From Psococerastis gibbosa (Eukaryota > Arthropoda > Insecta > Psocodea > Psocidae), in the NCBI GenBank assembly GCA_963971405.1, contig OZ020491.1:812910-876909 (forward strand): a stretch of DNA of 64,000 bases, read 5' to 3'. Below, in pieces: positions 21,330 to 33,328 of the stretch (positions are counted from its first letter, which is position 1; the number at the start of each line of letters is the position of its first letter). A program made the translations under genes and the position numbers. Below the pieces are notes generated by a model. It was not told the origin of the DNA. It ran no database searches and saw only the letters and a list, made by a program, of their open reading frames with translations.

Positions 21330-21810
21330 AAGCATGTTTAGTAATATATATTGTGAAAGTACTTGGTCAATAGTTGATTTTTATCATGATGTCTTTCATG
21401 TGAAATAAGCATACCAAGAATTAATTTCGCTACCGTTATTGTGAATACTAAGCCTTTCGCCTCAATAACGTCACCAGAAATCCTGGGGGTGGGCTTAGCC
21501 CAGGACCCCCTATTTACTAAAATGTTGGAATGTTACAATGTTACAATTGAGATATTAAAACCATTGAGGGGGGCCCGGGGGTCTCCCCCGGAGAAAAATG
21601 AGGATTTCCCCCCCTGATGTATTGGGGTTTTAAGCATTTTGAGTAATATATCTTTTGTTAAAGTACTATACTTGGTCAATATGTTGATTTTTTTTCATGT
21701 AAAATAAGCATGCTAAGAATGAATTTCCCCTTCATTATTGTGGATACTATGACGTTAGCCTCCATAACGTCTTTGTCACCAGAAATTCAGGTGTACCTGG
21801 GGGGGGGGGG
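21330..21810. repeat. Tandem duplication of a ~300-bp unit
   Basis: Block 21330-21495 (TTAAGCATGTTTAGTAATATAT ... AATAACGTCACCAGAAAT ... CTGGGGG) is repeated at about 21630-21805 with scattered changes and small indels. The spacer 21496-21629 carries poly-G/poly-C and GGGGCCCGGGGG. No frame is conserved between copies. Confidence 0.65.
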
Positions 21811-22965
21811 CCTCTCTATTTACGCCAATGCTTTTTTTTTTAAATAGGCTGGATTTTTTTTCTTAATTTCATTTCAAATTTTCAATTTTTTTTCAAAAGT
21901 GCTCAAATCCATTGATTTTTTTCAAAACGGCACAAATCCAAAATAAAAATGGCGCTATCTTCATTACCTGTGAGCGAAAATCTATCATATATTATGCTGG
22001 CCCTACTTGTGGTTATTAAAATATAAAATCAAGCTATGGTTTTACAAAAATGTGTTATAATTAAGCCGAAATATGTTTTTCGTGTTTCCTGAACATTTTA
22101 CGAAAGGGGATTTGTGCCGTTTTGAATGTTTGCTCCTCAATTGTTGTTCTATGATAACATAAAATATTGAAACACCAATAAAGCTTGGTATAGCTTAAAG
22201 TAACTGACCAACAAGCAAGGCTGGACAATATAGTAGATACAAAATATGTTTCGGTCCAAGGTCACTAATGCACCTAAATACAGGATGAGGCGGCGACGGA
22301 TTTGGTACCGGGAAATTTATTATTTAGATAGCCCATCTCCCACCATAGCAGTCATATAAAATTTTTATACGAAAATAAATCTCAGAAAATGGACATGTCC
22401 TTGACACCTAAACGTACCTATTAAACTTATTATAGGTAGTTCTGTGACACTATAAAGCTGGAAACACAAGCAATAGAGTAGGATTGTTTGAGTGTATTAG
22501 AAATTCAAGCGTTTGTTTGCCCCCCCCCCCCTCTCCTCCGGTGGTCACCTAGTAGATAATTCGGTTATCGCCGGCCAAGTGACGTTTTGTACAATTTGCG
22601 GTGACTCTGCGTCCAAACTTATTCTGTGACCTCTCGTTCTCTCTTGGCAATTCAAAATGTTTCCCTAAACTTATTTACCCTTCTCCTCCTTCTGCTTGCT
22701 ATTTCTGCATTCCCGAAATTTCTTCGGCTGCTGAGGTTGACCGCTGTCTTTAATTGAATACTTCTACCCTGACTTTCCGTTTACGCATTGAATTGCTGTC
22801 CTTATATAAACCATAGTTTACACATTATACATGGGGGCGATAACCCAATGAGGTTTTAGGCCTGAGGGTGTTGTGTAACATTCATGGTGAAGATAAGGTA
22901 ATCATTAGGATTGGGTGGACCCAGACAGGCGGATAATGTATCCTTTCTTGTCGATTCTCGAGGAA
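21811..22965. other. Intergenic, no gene recognised
   Basis: Contains poly-T runs (21831-21840), a poly-C tract at 22517-22531 and no supported gene. Confidence 0.35.
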
Positions 22966-23113
22966 CAGCAGAAAAAACTCGGTAAGTTGACTGAGGTATA
23001 ATGTGCTAGTGTCACGCGAGCAACGGTCACCTTTCGAATGATACATGTGATGCGAAATATCGTATTGTGTATATCATATTTGCTTCAGTCAACTTACCGT
23101 GATTTTTCTGCTG
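22966..23113. repeat. Inverted repeat with ~30-bp arms
   Basis: CAGCAGAAAAAACTCGGTAAG continues to TTGACTGAG at 22966-22995. It is complementary, with a few mismatches, to 23083-23113 (CTTCAGTCAACTTACCG ... TTTTTCTGCTG). The loop is about 87 bases. It resembles a small fold-back MITE. No flanking duplication was found. Confidence 0.65.
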
Positions 23114-25871
23114 TGAGAGAGAAAAGGGAATTCCCTTAGGCGCATTATTTTTATACCCTTTTGCTGACACGAAAAGTCACATTAATTGAAGTTGTTTGTA
23201 GTCTTCATACAATATCACCGATAAACGTGCGCGGAAGCGCACGAGCCAAGTTCCATAAAATTAAGTCTTCACAGTTATATCGTTGATATGTACAGGTAGG
23301 TGTTAGGTTTTTTGCAATAAAGACTTTACCATTATTATTATTTTATTTCTAAGTATTAGTATAAAAGATTTTTGTACAATTTTGCGAAAATGTATTTTAA
23401 TCATAATAAAGGCACTCCTATTCGAATAGTGAGACACAAAGGACACTTATTACGGCTAATATTGTTAACTGTTAACACTACCTTACGCACAACCGCTTTA
23501 AATACTACACACATAAGATAATGTTTTACGACAATTCGTCAAGATTAAAAATTGTGTTTGTATACTTTACCATTTATCTGACAATACAATATTCATTGTT
23601 GTTGCTAAGATAAGAAGTGGGCGACAGCTACAGTGTGCCAAATAAAATCGGTAAGTAGGCAGTGTTATCAGTAACTATAGGTTCTGCTCAAGTGTTAATA
23701 TCGGCTAATTTCGACTTAACAAGGTCATGCGTAATCATTTTACTGACCTGTTTCGATTTAAAATGTACCAACCGAGGAACGGTAACAACAATTGCTTGAA
23801 GGAGATGCATAGGCTCAAGAGTTAAGTGAGGCCCTAATTATCAAATTGTTTCTTAAAGGTACCTTCAGAGCATGGCAGGCCTGCGGGCTAAGTTGCACAT
23901 CACTTGGTAGAGCTTAGGTAAAAAATACCATTATTGTAAAATGCCAGAAAAGGCTCAGAAAGTGGGCGACGTACTAAAAGTCTGCAGAAAGCTGATTTTA
24001 TCTCTAAATTAAAATAAATGCAATGCAAGGTGCCAAAAAAAAACTATTTGGAAAGCTTGACAAATCAGTTCATACTGATGGTATTTAATGCCCCTTAAGC
24101 ATAGCCTCAGCCACAAATATATGAAAATGGCTCGAGGAAAAATTAACAAAATCTAGGCAAATCGCAGTGAATTTAAATGTTCTCATCTTAAATATTAGTA
24201 GCCTACTTTACAAAGTTCATTGAACATGTTTTCTAAAATAGTGGTAGATCAGTGGGGTAAATATAATGATTTCAAGATGACATCCAGTCAAAGTAAAAAA
24301 TAATAATAAATAATTTAATGCCCCCCCCCCAGCCTTGGGCATTGTAAGACGTGGTTTATACTTTATGGTCCCCTTTGCAGCAATATGAATACAAGCATTC
24401 CTTTTTTAGCTTTGTAAAATCTACAGCTATACTTTACAACTATTAAAATGCGTAAAACCCTACTATTTTGCTCTAATATTTTCCATTTTTTCCTTAAATC
24501 CTGCCTGATGACGTCAAAAGGTCTACTTAGTTTTGCCCCCGCCATCATTCTAAGACTGTACGCCTCTGGGTAGCGTAGAGGAAAAGCAGGGTCTGCGGAA
24601 TCTCCCTACACCTGATCGGCCAGAGCCGAAAGGAATTTTTTTTTTTACTTGAAAGTATTGTAGATTCAACTGTCACATCTTTGCGGCTTAATAATTAATT
24701 GTGTCAAATTTAGATGGGGATTCCTGGTTTACGTAAAAATTTTGAAGTCTCACCTTTAATTTCAGCAAAGCTGATTCCTAAGCGTTAACTACCGCAAGTT
24801 TACCTTAATTTTTAATAGGAAGCTGACCGTAAATATATGGCACATACCGTATGCAAAATCTGCTAGTTTATTTATTTTATGTAATTTTTAATTAATTTTT
24901 TGCGTAGTTAATAAAAATTTGGTGGATGCAGGTATTTTCCCCAAATCTATGAAAATAGCATTGATGGTTGATTCCACAAGCTATAAGCTATTGTTTATGT
25001 CCATATAGTATCTAGTAGGAAAATCTCGTTATAAACCCTCCTTCTTCCTTTCTATTACAGAACATTTGGAATCGATTCCCAAGCCATCGATTCAGAGAGG
25101 CAGAGAATCGTATTTGTCGGTATTGGCCGACACTGTGCATTAACATGTGAAATCGTCTTCTTTGTAACTGTAATATCTATCTTGAACACATTATAAAAAT
25201 ATTACGGATAATTCACATTATATTTTTACCAAGTTATTTTTTGTAAATTACTGTACACACCTCGGAATAAAAGCTTATGGGTCAATGTTGGGTATTGATT
25301 CCGATTCCAAGTAAAATCGAGTCTTTTGATCCGATTCGAAATTCTCGCATCAAATCCATTCTTCCAATTTTTGCCTCGATTCCACAATCGAGTACTGTCA
25401 GAACGTAGTACTTATTGGGATATCACTTTTTGCCACATGCATCGTGCAACTGGGAATAGCATTGCTGACTAGGAAAATTATTAGGGGGTACTCCCTTATC
25501 TGTGTTTAAAGTGGACAAAGTCAGGTAAATTAGAAATTAAAGGTTAAATTTATAAATAAACTTAACATACACTACAATGAATAATTGCAGGTATATTAAG
25601 TTGATTCCCAGACTTTGTTCATTTACGAACCTTTTTATGTCTATTCACCCTATCCCTAACTTTCTCCACTTTAACACTGACAAGTGGCTACCCCTAGCAA
25701 ACTAAAATAACAAAACAAACAAAACAGAGTGACTTTTTATCCCCGTGTGTTTTTACAATAGCATACAATTTTTTTTTTTTAATATTTAGCTTATTTCAGG
25801 TCTCTGGAGTCTGTTTTCCCTGTAGTAGTTCGGTCGAGTATTTCTTCTTCTTGGCGCAGATCAGCAGGACG
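23114..25871. other. Intergenic, repeat fragments only
   Basis: Near 24264-24300 a fragment of repeat A is seen (AAGATGACATCCAGTCAAAG). At 24319-24560 poly-C and AATGCGTAAAACC resemble the tandem unit at 56.0-56.3 kb. No coding frame with support was found. Confidence 0.35.
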
Positions 25872-27092
25872 TTAGCCTCCCCACTCGTCTCTGCAGTTGC
25901 CCTGCATGTCTGGCTTTTGTCCCGGGGGACAGTCACGGGGTGGTAAATCACAGCCGATTATACAGGCAGGTGCAGGTTTCAGCGGAACTTTGGGCGTTTC
26001 TGCAGCAGGCTCTGCATTATTTGATTCTGGAGTTACGACCATGAAGGGAACCGGCTGAAAATAACAAACGTGGCTTTAATTTGTGTTATTGTACTTTACG
26101 GTTGCCTTGGATGTATCTGGTATTCTAGTGGGCATAGTCAGGACTAGAGGACTTGTTGAGTAGTGGCGTGGACTCTAACCTTTACTCGAAAGGTTGCTGG
26201 TTCGAGTCACACGCTTGTTACAGTTTCTGGCCATGCTTTGGAGGGAATGTGAAATAGGTGGTCCCAGACCTTCATGACTGAGTTCACAAGAGGGCTAAGT
26301 ACCTTCTACTCCGCTAGATGAAATGACAGACCTACAGGGGCTTGATTCTACTCTACAAATTCTTAGTATTCTTACCGTATACGATGCATATAGCCCGGGG
26401 GGGGGGGGCAGGGACGGATCTAGCCCATTTGGGGGGTAGTTGTATAAATAAACATATGTAAGGTCGATTAAATGAGAGCGTAATAAATTAACTTAACTTA
26501 CATTAGATTTACTCAAGTTTGAGGGGGGCAGGGGGGGGGGGTAGCTGTCCATCCGACCATGGGTGGGGTCCTACCCAGGGCTTCCCCGGCGGTTTCTTGA
26601 GTAAGTCCAGCACTGGTGGTAGACTGCCATAGTATTCTCTCAAAAGAATTCTGAACGATTTGGTAATTGACAGTTACCAGCTGCTGTAGTCGAGCTGATA
26701 CACTGTGCCAATGGTAATCGTAAGTATGTCTGAGCTTGCCCATTGTCACTTGTAGTCGGTGTGGGTTTACATCGAAGACGTGAACAATTTTGGGAACAGT
26801 ACCAATGTCATGATTTGGTCATTGGCAAGGCAAGGATCAATGGGCCACTACATAGGAGACCTACTTTCATAAAAAGCCCTTGAAATTATAATCAAGTTCA
26901 GCTGTACGATTTGTTTCGACATGTTTTAACCCACCTTTTTAAGCCTTATGCTCGTCTCGTACTGCTAATGCCTTTTTCATATTGGATCAAGTAAGGTGGT
27001 ATCTGAATTTTTCTTACCTTTTGTTCCTGTTTTACAACAGCAGCTGATGCTACAGCCACTACTGCCAACAACACAATCCAAAGGACACGCAT
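25872..27092 (-). CDS. Secreted four-cysteine peptide, two exons
   Basis: Exon 1 (27018-27092) encodes a signal peptide (VLWIVLLAVVAVASA) plus VVKQEQK and ends at AAAAG|GTAAGA. Exon 2 (25872-26054) follows TTATTTTCAG. Both junctions are phase 0, giving 85 residues. The mature part is Pro/Glu/Asn-rich, then four cysteines (56, 60, 67, 79) closing with CPPGQKPDMQGNCRDEW and two Gly. The last pair makes the C-x2-G-x6-G-x-C module shared by five other genes here. The Cys pattern and Trp ending match the peptide at 29.0-29.7 kb, its likely paralogue. Such peptides in arthropods are often gland or immune products, but no function is assigned. The 963-base intron holds a SINE copy and poly-G repeats. 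Confidence 0.75.
26155..26345 (+). mobile_element. tRNA-derived SINE copy in the intron
   Basis: A-box-like GAGTAGTGGCGTGG is followed by B-box GGTTCGAGTCAC and the family body (TTTCTGGCCATGC, GGAGGGAATGTGAAA). The copy is diverged and its tail is degraded. It lies in the intron of the four-cysteine peptide gene, on the opposite strand. Confidence 0.65.
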
Positions 27093-28334
27093 GGCGTCGC
27101 TGTCGTGGAACACTGCAGGGGGATGCTGTCCCAGCACGCAGGCCCATTGTCTGCGATAAAGCCCGCTGATAACCAATCACCGTTATCGCTGTTTATTGTG
27201 AATTTATAGGACTAGGACATTGTACTGTCAATGCTCCTGACCTTGACAATGCAATTGCAGCATTTATGTTAATACACTTTTTCATGCTTAAAGACATTCG
27301 ACAGGATACTGCTCCCGTCAAAGTTAATCACATACAGTTCATTTCAGTGGCGTAAATATATATATATATAAGATATTTTAGGAAGACCAGAACGCCACCA
27401 ACTTGTTGCCATGGTCAGAGGCCAGACACGACGCTAAATCCTACCAACCAAACTGCTTACCGCTCACTTGTCGAATCAGTCATTCATTTAGTGAGGAATA
27501 TCGTCTAATGCGCCCATAAGGTACTTAAGGTATTATTATTATTATTATTGCACATTTAGAGAGTTGGGCTGACACAGGTCTTGGGACCCTTTGAAAGGCA
27601 TAATTATTGGGATGACTTCCCAATCATTCATACTATGACCATTGCCAAAATGACCATTGAAAAACAGCAGCTTTACCTTGTTAGCAAAGACAACCATGTC
27701 CTTCAATGGCAAGTCAATCAGATCGACCTGGTCGATGTAGGCAGCCACAAAACAGCTCAACCGCGCCTGCCACAGGGCTGGACACCATGCGTTCCTTGGT
27801 TTCCTCCGCTCATTGCAGTGCCGGCAGACGGTAGGACCTCCATGACCCAGTTTGGCCATGAGTTACGCTGGCCCCAGAGCCCTTCTGCCGCTCCCCCTCA
27901 CTCTGCAACACCTGCTGGGAAATGACGAGAAGGTAACCTCTCTCGTCATAAAATTTCTAATGTCAACCCCCCTCTTCGGAACACTCTGAGAAGGGTTGGG
28001 TTTGGCGCGATAACAACATGAGCGCGGCAGCCCAAAACGGGCAGAGCGCCTAGCATATTATAAAAAAAAAAAAAAACCATGACCAGTAACCAGGTACTTA
28101 AAATAACGTTATGGGGAGAATATTAGTATGCTGTGTTTATGTATTGTACTCTATTTTTCCCATACCTGGATGGCACCAGCAGAACTCATTGCCAACACTC
28201 CCAATAAAACCATAGGCTACATTTGATTTACCAGTTGAAAAACCAATTTACTGTAAGGTAACGGTAATATCACAAATCGTAGGCTAAATCTACAGTCGTG
28301 ATTCGACGCAAATTAATGAATTTTGTATTCTAAA
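27093..28334. other. Intergenic, transposon relics
   Basis: CAGTGGCGTA at about 27346 followed by (TA)n and 27380-27480 resembles the MITE at 33.06-33.33 kb, but no right end was found. 27541-28070 holds overlapping open frames on both strands and ends in a poly-A run; it may be a retroelement relic. No protein family was recognised in it. Confidence 0.35.
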
Positions 28335-28706
28335 ATGAAACAAATAAAGACACTCGAAGCATTTGAGATGTGGTGTTATCGTCGCATGCTACGAATACCT
28401 TGGCAAGCCCATGTTACATATGAAGACGTTCAAACCAGAGTAAGCGAAACAAAAACTCTACTTGCATCGATAAGGAAAAGAAGAGCTCACTAGATTGGCC
28501 ACGAAAACTTAGTAAGCTGCATCATAGAGGGAACAATAGAAGGCGTAAACCGACCTGGGCGCCCAAGAAACGATTACCTGCAGCAAGTTATGGAGGATGT
28601 AGGGGCCAAGACATACGTGGAGCTGAAGAGAGCGAGCCAAGATCGAGGGGAGTGGAGGCATCGAAGTCTCATGTTGCTGCCAACCAGCCATCCGGCGGTT
28701 ACTTGA
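28335..28706 (+). pseudogene. 3' fragment of a non-LTR endonuclease-reverse transcriptase gene
   Basis: One frame reads KTLEAFEMWCYRRMLRIPW, then VTYEDVQTRVSETKTLLASI, then IGHENLVSCIIEG and GVNRPGRPRNDYLQQ. This matches the C-terminal zone after the reverse transcriptase domain of RTE-like elements (FEMWCxRRMLRIxW ... IGHxxR ... IEGxxxGxxGRxR). A TAG at 28491-28493 interrupts the frame, where such proteins often have Trp. The 5' part is missing. It ends at 28706. Confidence 0.75.
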
Positions 28707-29046
28707 AGAAGAACATGAGGCTTGGCTTTCCAATGGTGTATAATAATAAATATTTAGGGCCTACTTTTGATTATTATTATTATTATGCATTCAAAACGCA
28801 CATCTCAATTCAGAGTGAAACTTTATCTAACTTGCGTCGAATGTATAGTAATACATATTACATAATATATCATATTCAGTTAGAAATTTGGAACACAGCA
28901 TTGTTTTGTTTGTTTCATATATGGATGGTTGGAAATTGAATGAAGTATATAGAGCGTATCAATATTTTTCTTGAGAAGTCTTTAATTACATATAATTTGC
29001 ATCATACAATACTAGTAATGTTTTATGTTTCGTGTGCCCCAGACCA

Positions 29047-29708
29047 TTACCAGCTTGGCCTGCATTTACCGTTGCGATCCCGGTTTTGTCCTCGAGAACA
29101 GGGCAAATTATCAGGACATAAAAGACAGTGCCGCGCTTCAACGGCTGGTGTCATGTTCTGAAATGAAAAATTAGCATTCAGTAATAACCTAATTTCACAA
29201 CTATATAAAATCGAAGTGTAACATTCTATGGGAACCAACATTTTGGAAAACACACTAGGTTACATGTCTGTTGTTAGGTACCTTCGGGGAGGGGGGGTTG
29301 AATTAGTCTAAAGTCTTGTGCCCACCCCTTGGGAAGGTAGGAGTAGATGTCAAAGGGTTGTAAAAGGGGCGATTTATACCTGAAATTGTCATACCCATGC
29401 AGTACGGTATTCAAACGAAACTTCTCTAAATTTCGTACAGGATTTTCCTTAAGAAACCGATCCAATTTTTTAAAGGAGTCGAATTCTTTTAAACTGACAC
29501 AATGAGTAATGAGTGTGTATTTCTCAAAAACAAAAATATTTGACGACCCAAAAAGGAGTACGCCCTGTAGGATATACTGCATATTGTATTTACTAGTGTA
29601 GTAGTGTACAATAGAGGCTGTGCTACGTACCCGTACATGTTTTTCATGATGCGGTTTTGCGAAACCCAGGGTCAGTATTACCATTAGAAGAAACCAAGTT
29701 ATTTGCAT
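29047..29708 (-). CDS. Secreted four-cysteine peptide, two exons (paralogue of the 26 kb gene)
   Basis: Exon 1 (29631-29708) gives a signal peptide (MQITWFLLMVILTLGFA) and a His/Lys-rich stub, ending CGG|GTACGT. Exon 2 (29047-29157) follows TTCATTTCAG. Both are phase 0, for 62 residues. The four cysteines are at 37, 40, 46 and 58. The end reads CSRGQNRDRNGKCRPSW, the C-x2-G-x6-G-x-C module followed by R-x2-W, as in the 26 kb peptide. A TCAGT initiator-like sequence lies about 25 bases before the ATG. The longer open frame through the intron to 29274 is not supported by the module homology. Its function is unknown; gland or defence peptide is a guess from size and cysteine pattern. Confidence 0.75.
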
Positions 29709-30049
29709 GCTGCAGTCCTACAGAGTTTCCCACTGATAAAGCAGAGACGTACTGTAAGCAACTGTTGGTTTACCTTGTATTTAGCTATATGAAGTGGGTG
29801 GGAGGTACCCAATTTCGCTTTAGGCTAACATTTAGTGATTACCTTTACTCCAACATCACCAGCCCAATGGACCGATTTCGTACACGAATGCCTTAATTAC
29901 GTGATGTATTTTACGTTATGACTTCATATCCATTTAGGCACATGTACGAGTATAACCGACATTTTTTTCTATCCGTAATTCATTGTGTATTTTGTTTTGT
30001 AATTCATTGTGCCTACACTGAGGAATAGTCCAGTAGGTCAAGAGTATTT
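29709..30049. other. Promoter flank and intergenic, no gene recognised
   Basis: Upstream flank of the four-cysteine peptide gene. No coding signal was seen on either strand. Confidence 0.35.
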
Positions 30050-30345
30050 AAGTATGGAAATGAGGAAGCTGATGGACTCGCCAGAGAGGGAGCTGGTATG
30101 GAAAACAACCTGACAAGCCCATGACTTTACGTAACTGTAAGAGGCTCACCAAAGAATTCTTTCAAGCCAATTGTGAGACAGCTGACCGGACCTCGACCAC
30201 TGGGAAAACTTGGGAAAAATTATTGCAGAAGTAGAAGAAGTGTGACACCCGGGAAGAAAGGGACGGAAAACACTACAAGACGTTCTGTAGCAGTCGTTCA
30301 CTAGATTATACGTTCTATTGGGCTGCAAGAAAGCTGATGTCGTAA
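30050..30345 (+). pseudogene. Fragment of a retroelement RNase H domain
   Basis: One frame contains GNEEADGLAREGAG, the signature near the active-site Asp of RNase H domains in non-LTR elements. It then runs through stops with LTGPRPLGKLGKNYCRS. It is decayed and isolated. The rest of the element is absent. Confidence 0.5.
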
Positions 30346-30419
30346 CCGATATTATTACTTTTTTTTAAAAATAGTATTGAAGTGAGCTATGAAACGGCTC
30401 GAATAAAACAATGAAATCA

Positions 30420-30600
30420 TTACAATATGTATCTCGTCAAATTCTACCGGGTTTCATGCGGACAGACAGACATTGCGTAAAAAACCTTTTTTTTTTTTTT
30501 CTTTCCTGGGTCTTTAAGCCTTGTAAATCCGTTGAAATCTCGAAATCGAAAATTTCGACCATAACAATATTTACCTTATACTAACTTATAAATAGGAAAG
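30420..30600 (+). repeat. Fragment of repeat B (right end)
   Basis: GACAGACAGACA, poly-T, TCGAAAATTTCGACC and the end TATAAATAGGAAAGCA match the right part of the repeats at 45.7 and 54.3 kb. Confidence 0.6.
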
Positions 30601-30734
30601 CAAAAATGCCACTTTTTCCATCGATTTTGACAGCTATTGCATTCATGAATACCATATATGGTTATATACTGGGACTACGTATTATATCTAATCTTCACGA
30701 ATGACATCAACTGAATGCATATATATTGCAGTGA

Positions 30735-30875
30735 TTGCATTGTTGTAGGACCTATTCAATGAAATTTAAACAAAAACCTATGATTAATGAACACAATAAT
30801 GCTTTTCCAAGAAATTAACCAAAATAAGGCATTTCGTGACGTAAAAGCAAACAAAGAGCGGCAGTGTCACACAGC
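30735..30875 (+). repeat. Dispersed repeat G, copy 1
   Basis: About 140 bases (AAACAAAAACCTATGATTAA ... AATAATGCTTTTCCAA ... GTGACGTAAAA) recur nearly identically at 34899-35035 in the same orientation. This copy lies about 180 bases upstream of the next gene's start codon. Confidence 0.65.
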
Positions 30876-31052
30876 ATTGAATGGTTTGAGTCAGGCCAAT
30901 GCAAATAACATTGAGCATTGAGTCATATCGCACGAGTAATAAAATGTCTCGCTCTACATCAACACAATGATGCTGATAAACCCAGTCTTACTGGAGTCTC
31001 CAAAGCCTGGAGAAGTGCAGTACCTACTCTGTATAGTAATAGCCCTTCAGAA

Positions 31053-32972
31053 ATGTGGCTGAGGCAAGCAACACTATTAATTATCATTGTTTGCGCGCTG
31101 ACAATGGTTTCAGGTAAGATTACTGTTAGAATATATAGTCCAGTGGCGCGTACTCCGACTTTCACCCCAAAGACTGTTAGTTACGTACGGTACAACGACT
31201 TTTGGACGTGCTCCTGTCATTATTACTGTATTGCTATCAATATTGGCATACCCTTTCTAGACTGTGCAATCGTCCTATCGAGCAATTCAGTGTTTTGGGA
31301 TAGGGAAAGTCGAGGCAACCAAAATTTAGCCCTAGGACCCTGGTTTCCCATTGAACTAGCCTATTAGATTATCTATTTCTGTACCTATAATAATATATAA
31401 ATAGGAAAGGCATGTACCGGTTCACTCATACCGGTTCTTGTACTTTAGGTACAGCCCTCTGCACTCTGGAGGGTCACAATATTGATTTATCAATTTTACT
31501 CATAGAATAATCGTTAAGTTTAATGTTCGTCAATGCCACGGTCTTCGGAAGAGTATATAAAAATTCCTTTTCGGCTCTGACCGATGAGGTGTTGGGAGAC
31601 TTCCTCCACACTACCTACGCTATGCATGTAATAATAAAAAATAAAAAATATTTCATTATTTTCCCGACCACAACATCAACACACAAAATACTCCTGTGTT
31701 CCACATTTCGAAGCACAATGCCGACTTTGAAGTTTTACTTATCAAATTATTTTCACTTTGAGTGGATGCCATCTTAAAATAGTTCATTTGTCGTAAAAAG
31801 TGTTTATTACCATTATCGTAGATAATAATACGGGCTCTCAGTCAGATTTTAATTCATTCCTCTTCGACCATTATTTACTGAGATATGAATTATATAAGGT
31901 TTCAATCGGCCACCATCTTGTAACTAAATAGTGGATCTAGCTGGTCAACGAACTCAATCAAGACATCTGTGTGATCAATTTTTGGGCCAAGTCTCAACAA
32001 AATCGGGGGGTCATGAAATGAAAAGTTGTGGAAAAATTTTCCGGAAGTCGGACATTGGTTGCCGTCTCAATAAGTAGATGAATCTCCCTGAAATGAAAAA
32101 AATTCTCGTATATATACGCTATCTATACGCTGATCAGTACCTACCTCATCAAATTATGATCACCCATGTCCTGGTCGCGTACAGACTGCTCAAGCCCAGC
32201 GATAGTAATTTTATTGTAATGTAATGAGCATATATTATGCGCAATTGATTAATTTGATTGATTGATTGGTGTATTGAGAGCAAAGAGCAAAACGTTAGTG
32301 TGACCGGTTGAAATTCATAAAAAATTAAATAGGTAACATAGCACATCCCGATGGCTACCTACCTATTCTAGTGCATTCGAATTCTAAAGATACCTAATAA
32401 CCTGTAAGACGTTTCTTACGAAGTTTCAATTTTGTTGTTTTACTTTTTTATTTGGGTCTGGCTCTGCTAACTGATCTAAAATTAGTTACTTCGAAATTCT
32501 TCTTCTTAAAAAAGGTTGCTGAACTGAACTCAATGGTTTTTTTCTTGACCACTGCTCTATTTGGGTTATTGTGGTCAGGTACATGCCTGGCAGCCGTTTG
32601 CCACCCATAACGCCTATGAAGCTGAGGTATCCACATCAGGATTGATCATTCTTGTCGAGTGTCGAACCTCGCCCATGGGTTTTTTATGATTCTGTTACAT
32701 TAGCCGACAGTTACATCTTTCATTTCCTTTCAGGGTTTTGGGTGCCTCTTCTAGACAGAAGCCGAGTGAACAGGCAGCACAATTTATCATCAGAAACACA
32801 CAAAACGCTTCAGGGGAAAAACGGCACCACCACATTAAATGAAGAAAACTCGGCTGTACTGCCAAATGAAGTATTGGGGGTGCCACTGAAACGCCCGCAG
32901 CCCTCGCCCCGGTCAACGTGCCCCCCGGGCACACGCCTGGGGCTGTTTGGCATGTGCCGCGAGATCTGGTAA
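31053..32972 (+). CDS. Secreted two-cysteine peptide, two exons
   Basis: Exon 1 (31053-31113) encodes the signal peptide WLRQATLLIIIVCALTMVS and ends TCAG|GTAAGA in phase 1. Exon 2 (32734-32972) follows CATTTCCTTTCAG and restores a Gly codon, giving 99 residues. The mature part has a basic start, Asn/Thr/Glu-rich middle and Pro-rich segment. It ends STCPPGTRLGLFGMCREIW. The cysteines at 83 and 95 form the C-x2-G-x6-G-x-C module, followed by R-x2-W as in the two four-cysteine peptides. It runs opposite to them. The 1.6-kb intron contains repeat A copy 3 and a repeat C copy. Name and function are unknown. Confidence 0.8.
31643..32094 (-). repeat. Interspersed repeat A, copy 3 (inverted)
   Basis: The reverse complement of 7180-7765: TTATTTTCCCGACCACAAC, ACCATTATCGTAGATAATA, GTGGATCTAGCTGG and GAGATTCATC-type end are all present. 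It lies in the intron of the two-cysteine peptide gene. Confidence 0.7.
32520..32645 (+). repeat. Dispersed repeat C copy
   Basis: TTCTTGACCACTGCTCTATT then GTGGTCAGGTACATGCC matches 55375-55495 (inverted) and the degenerate copies near 9.5-9.8 kb. Confidence 0.5.
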
Positions 32973-33055
32973 AGTCATCAATTAAATTCTAAATTATTCC
33001 GCAAAAATGTAGCTCAGACACCAGTTCGAATACTGTTCTATACTGTACAGTACAC

Positions 33056-33328
33056 CAGTGGCGTACTCATAAAATACTTTCGGGGGGAAGACCAGATCAC
33101 TTCCAGCTTTATTAACTTTTTTCCGCCGGCAGAGGCCCAAGACGACATTGAATCCTGCCATTCGAACCGCTTACCTCTCACTGTTGACCCGAGGGTCTAT
33201 TGGATATGGCAAGTAACGCCTCTCAACAACTATTCAATAAAACAACAATTCTCAACAATTCTATTCTATAAAAAAAAAAACACCCATTAGTTAACTTACC
33301 CATTTGGGCCCCCGTATATACGCCATTG
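33056..33328. mobile_element. hAT-type MITE with CAGTGGCGTA ends
   Basis: Left end CAGTGGCGTACTC and right end ATATACGCCATTG are inverted. The 8-base flanks CAGTACAC (33048-33055) and CAGTACAT (33329-33336) differ at one position. CAGTGGCGTA is a common hAT terminus. It is non-coding, 273 bases. Confidence 0.8.

Noticed and set aside
27545-27925. Overlapping open frames on both strands (104 and 114 residues)
   Set aside because: No domain, signal peptide or splice support. The stretch ends in a poly-A run and looks like a transposon relic.
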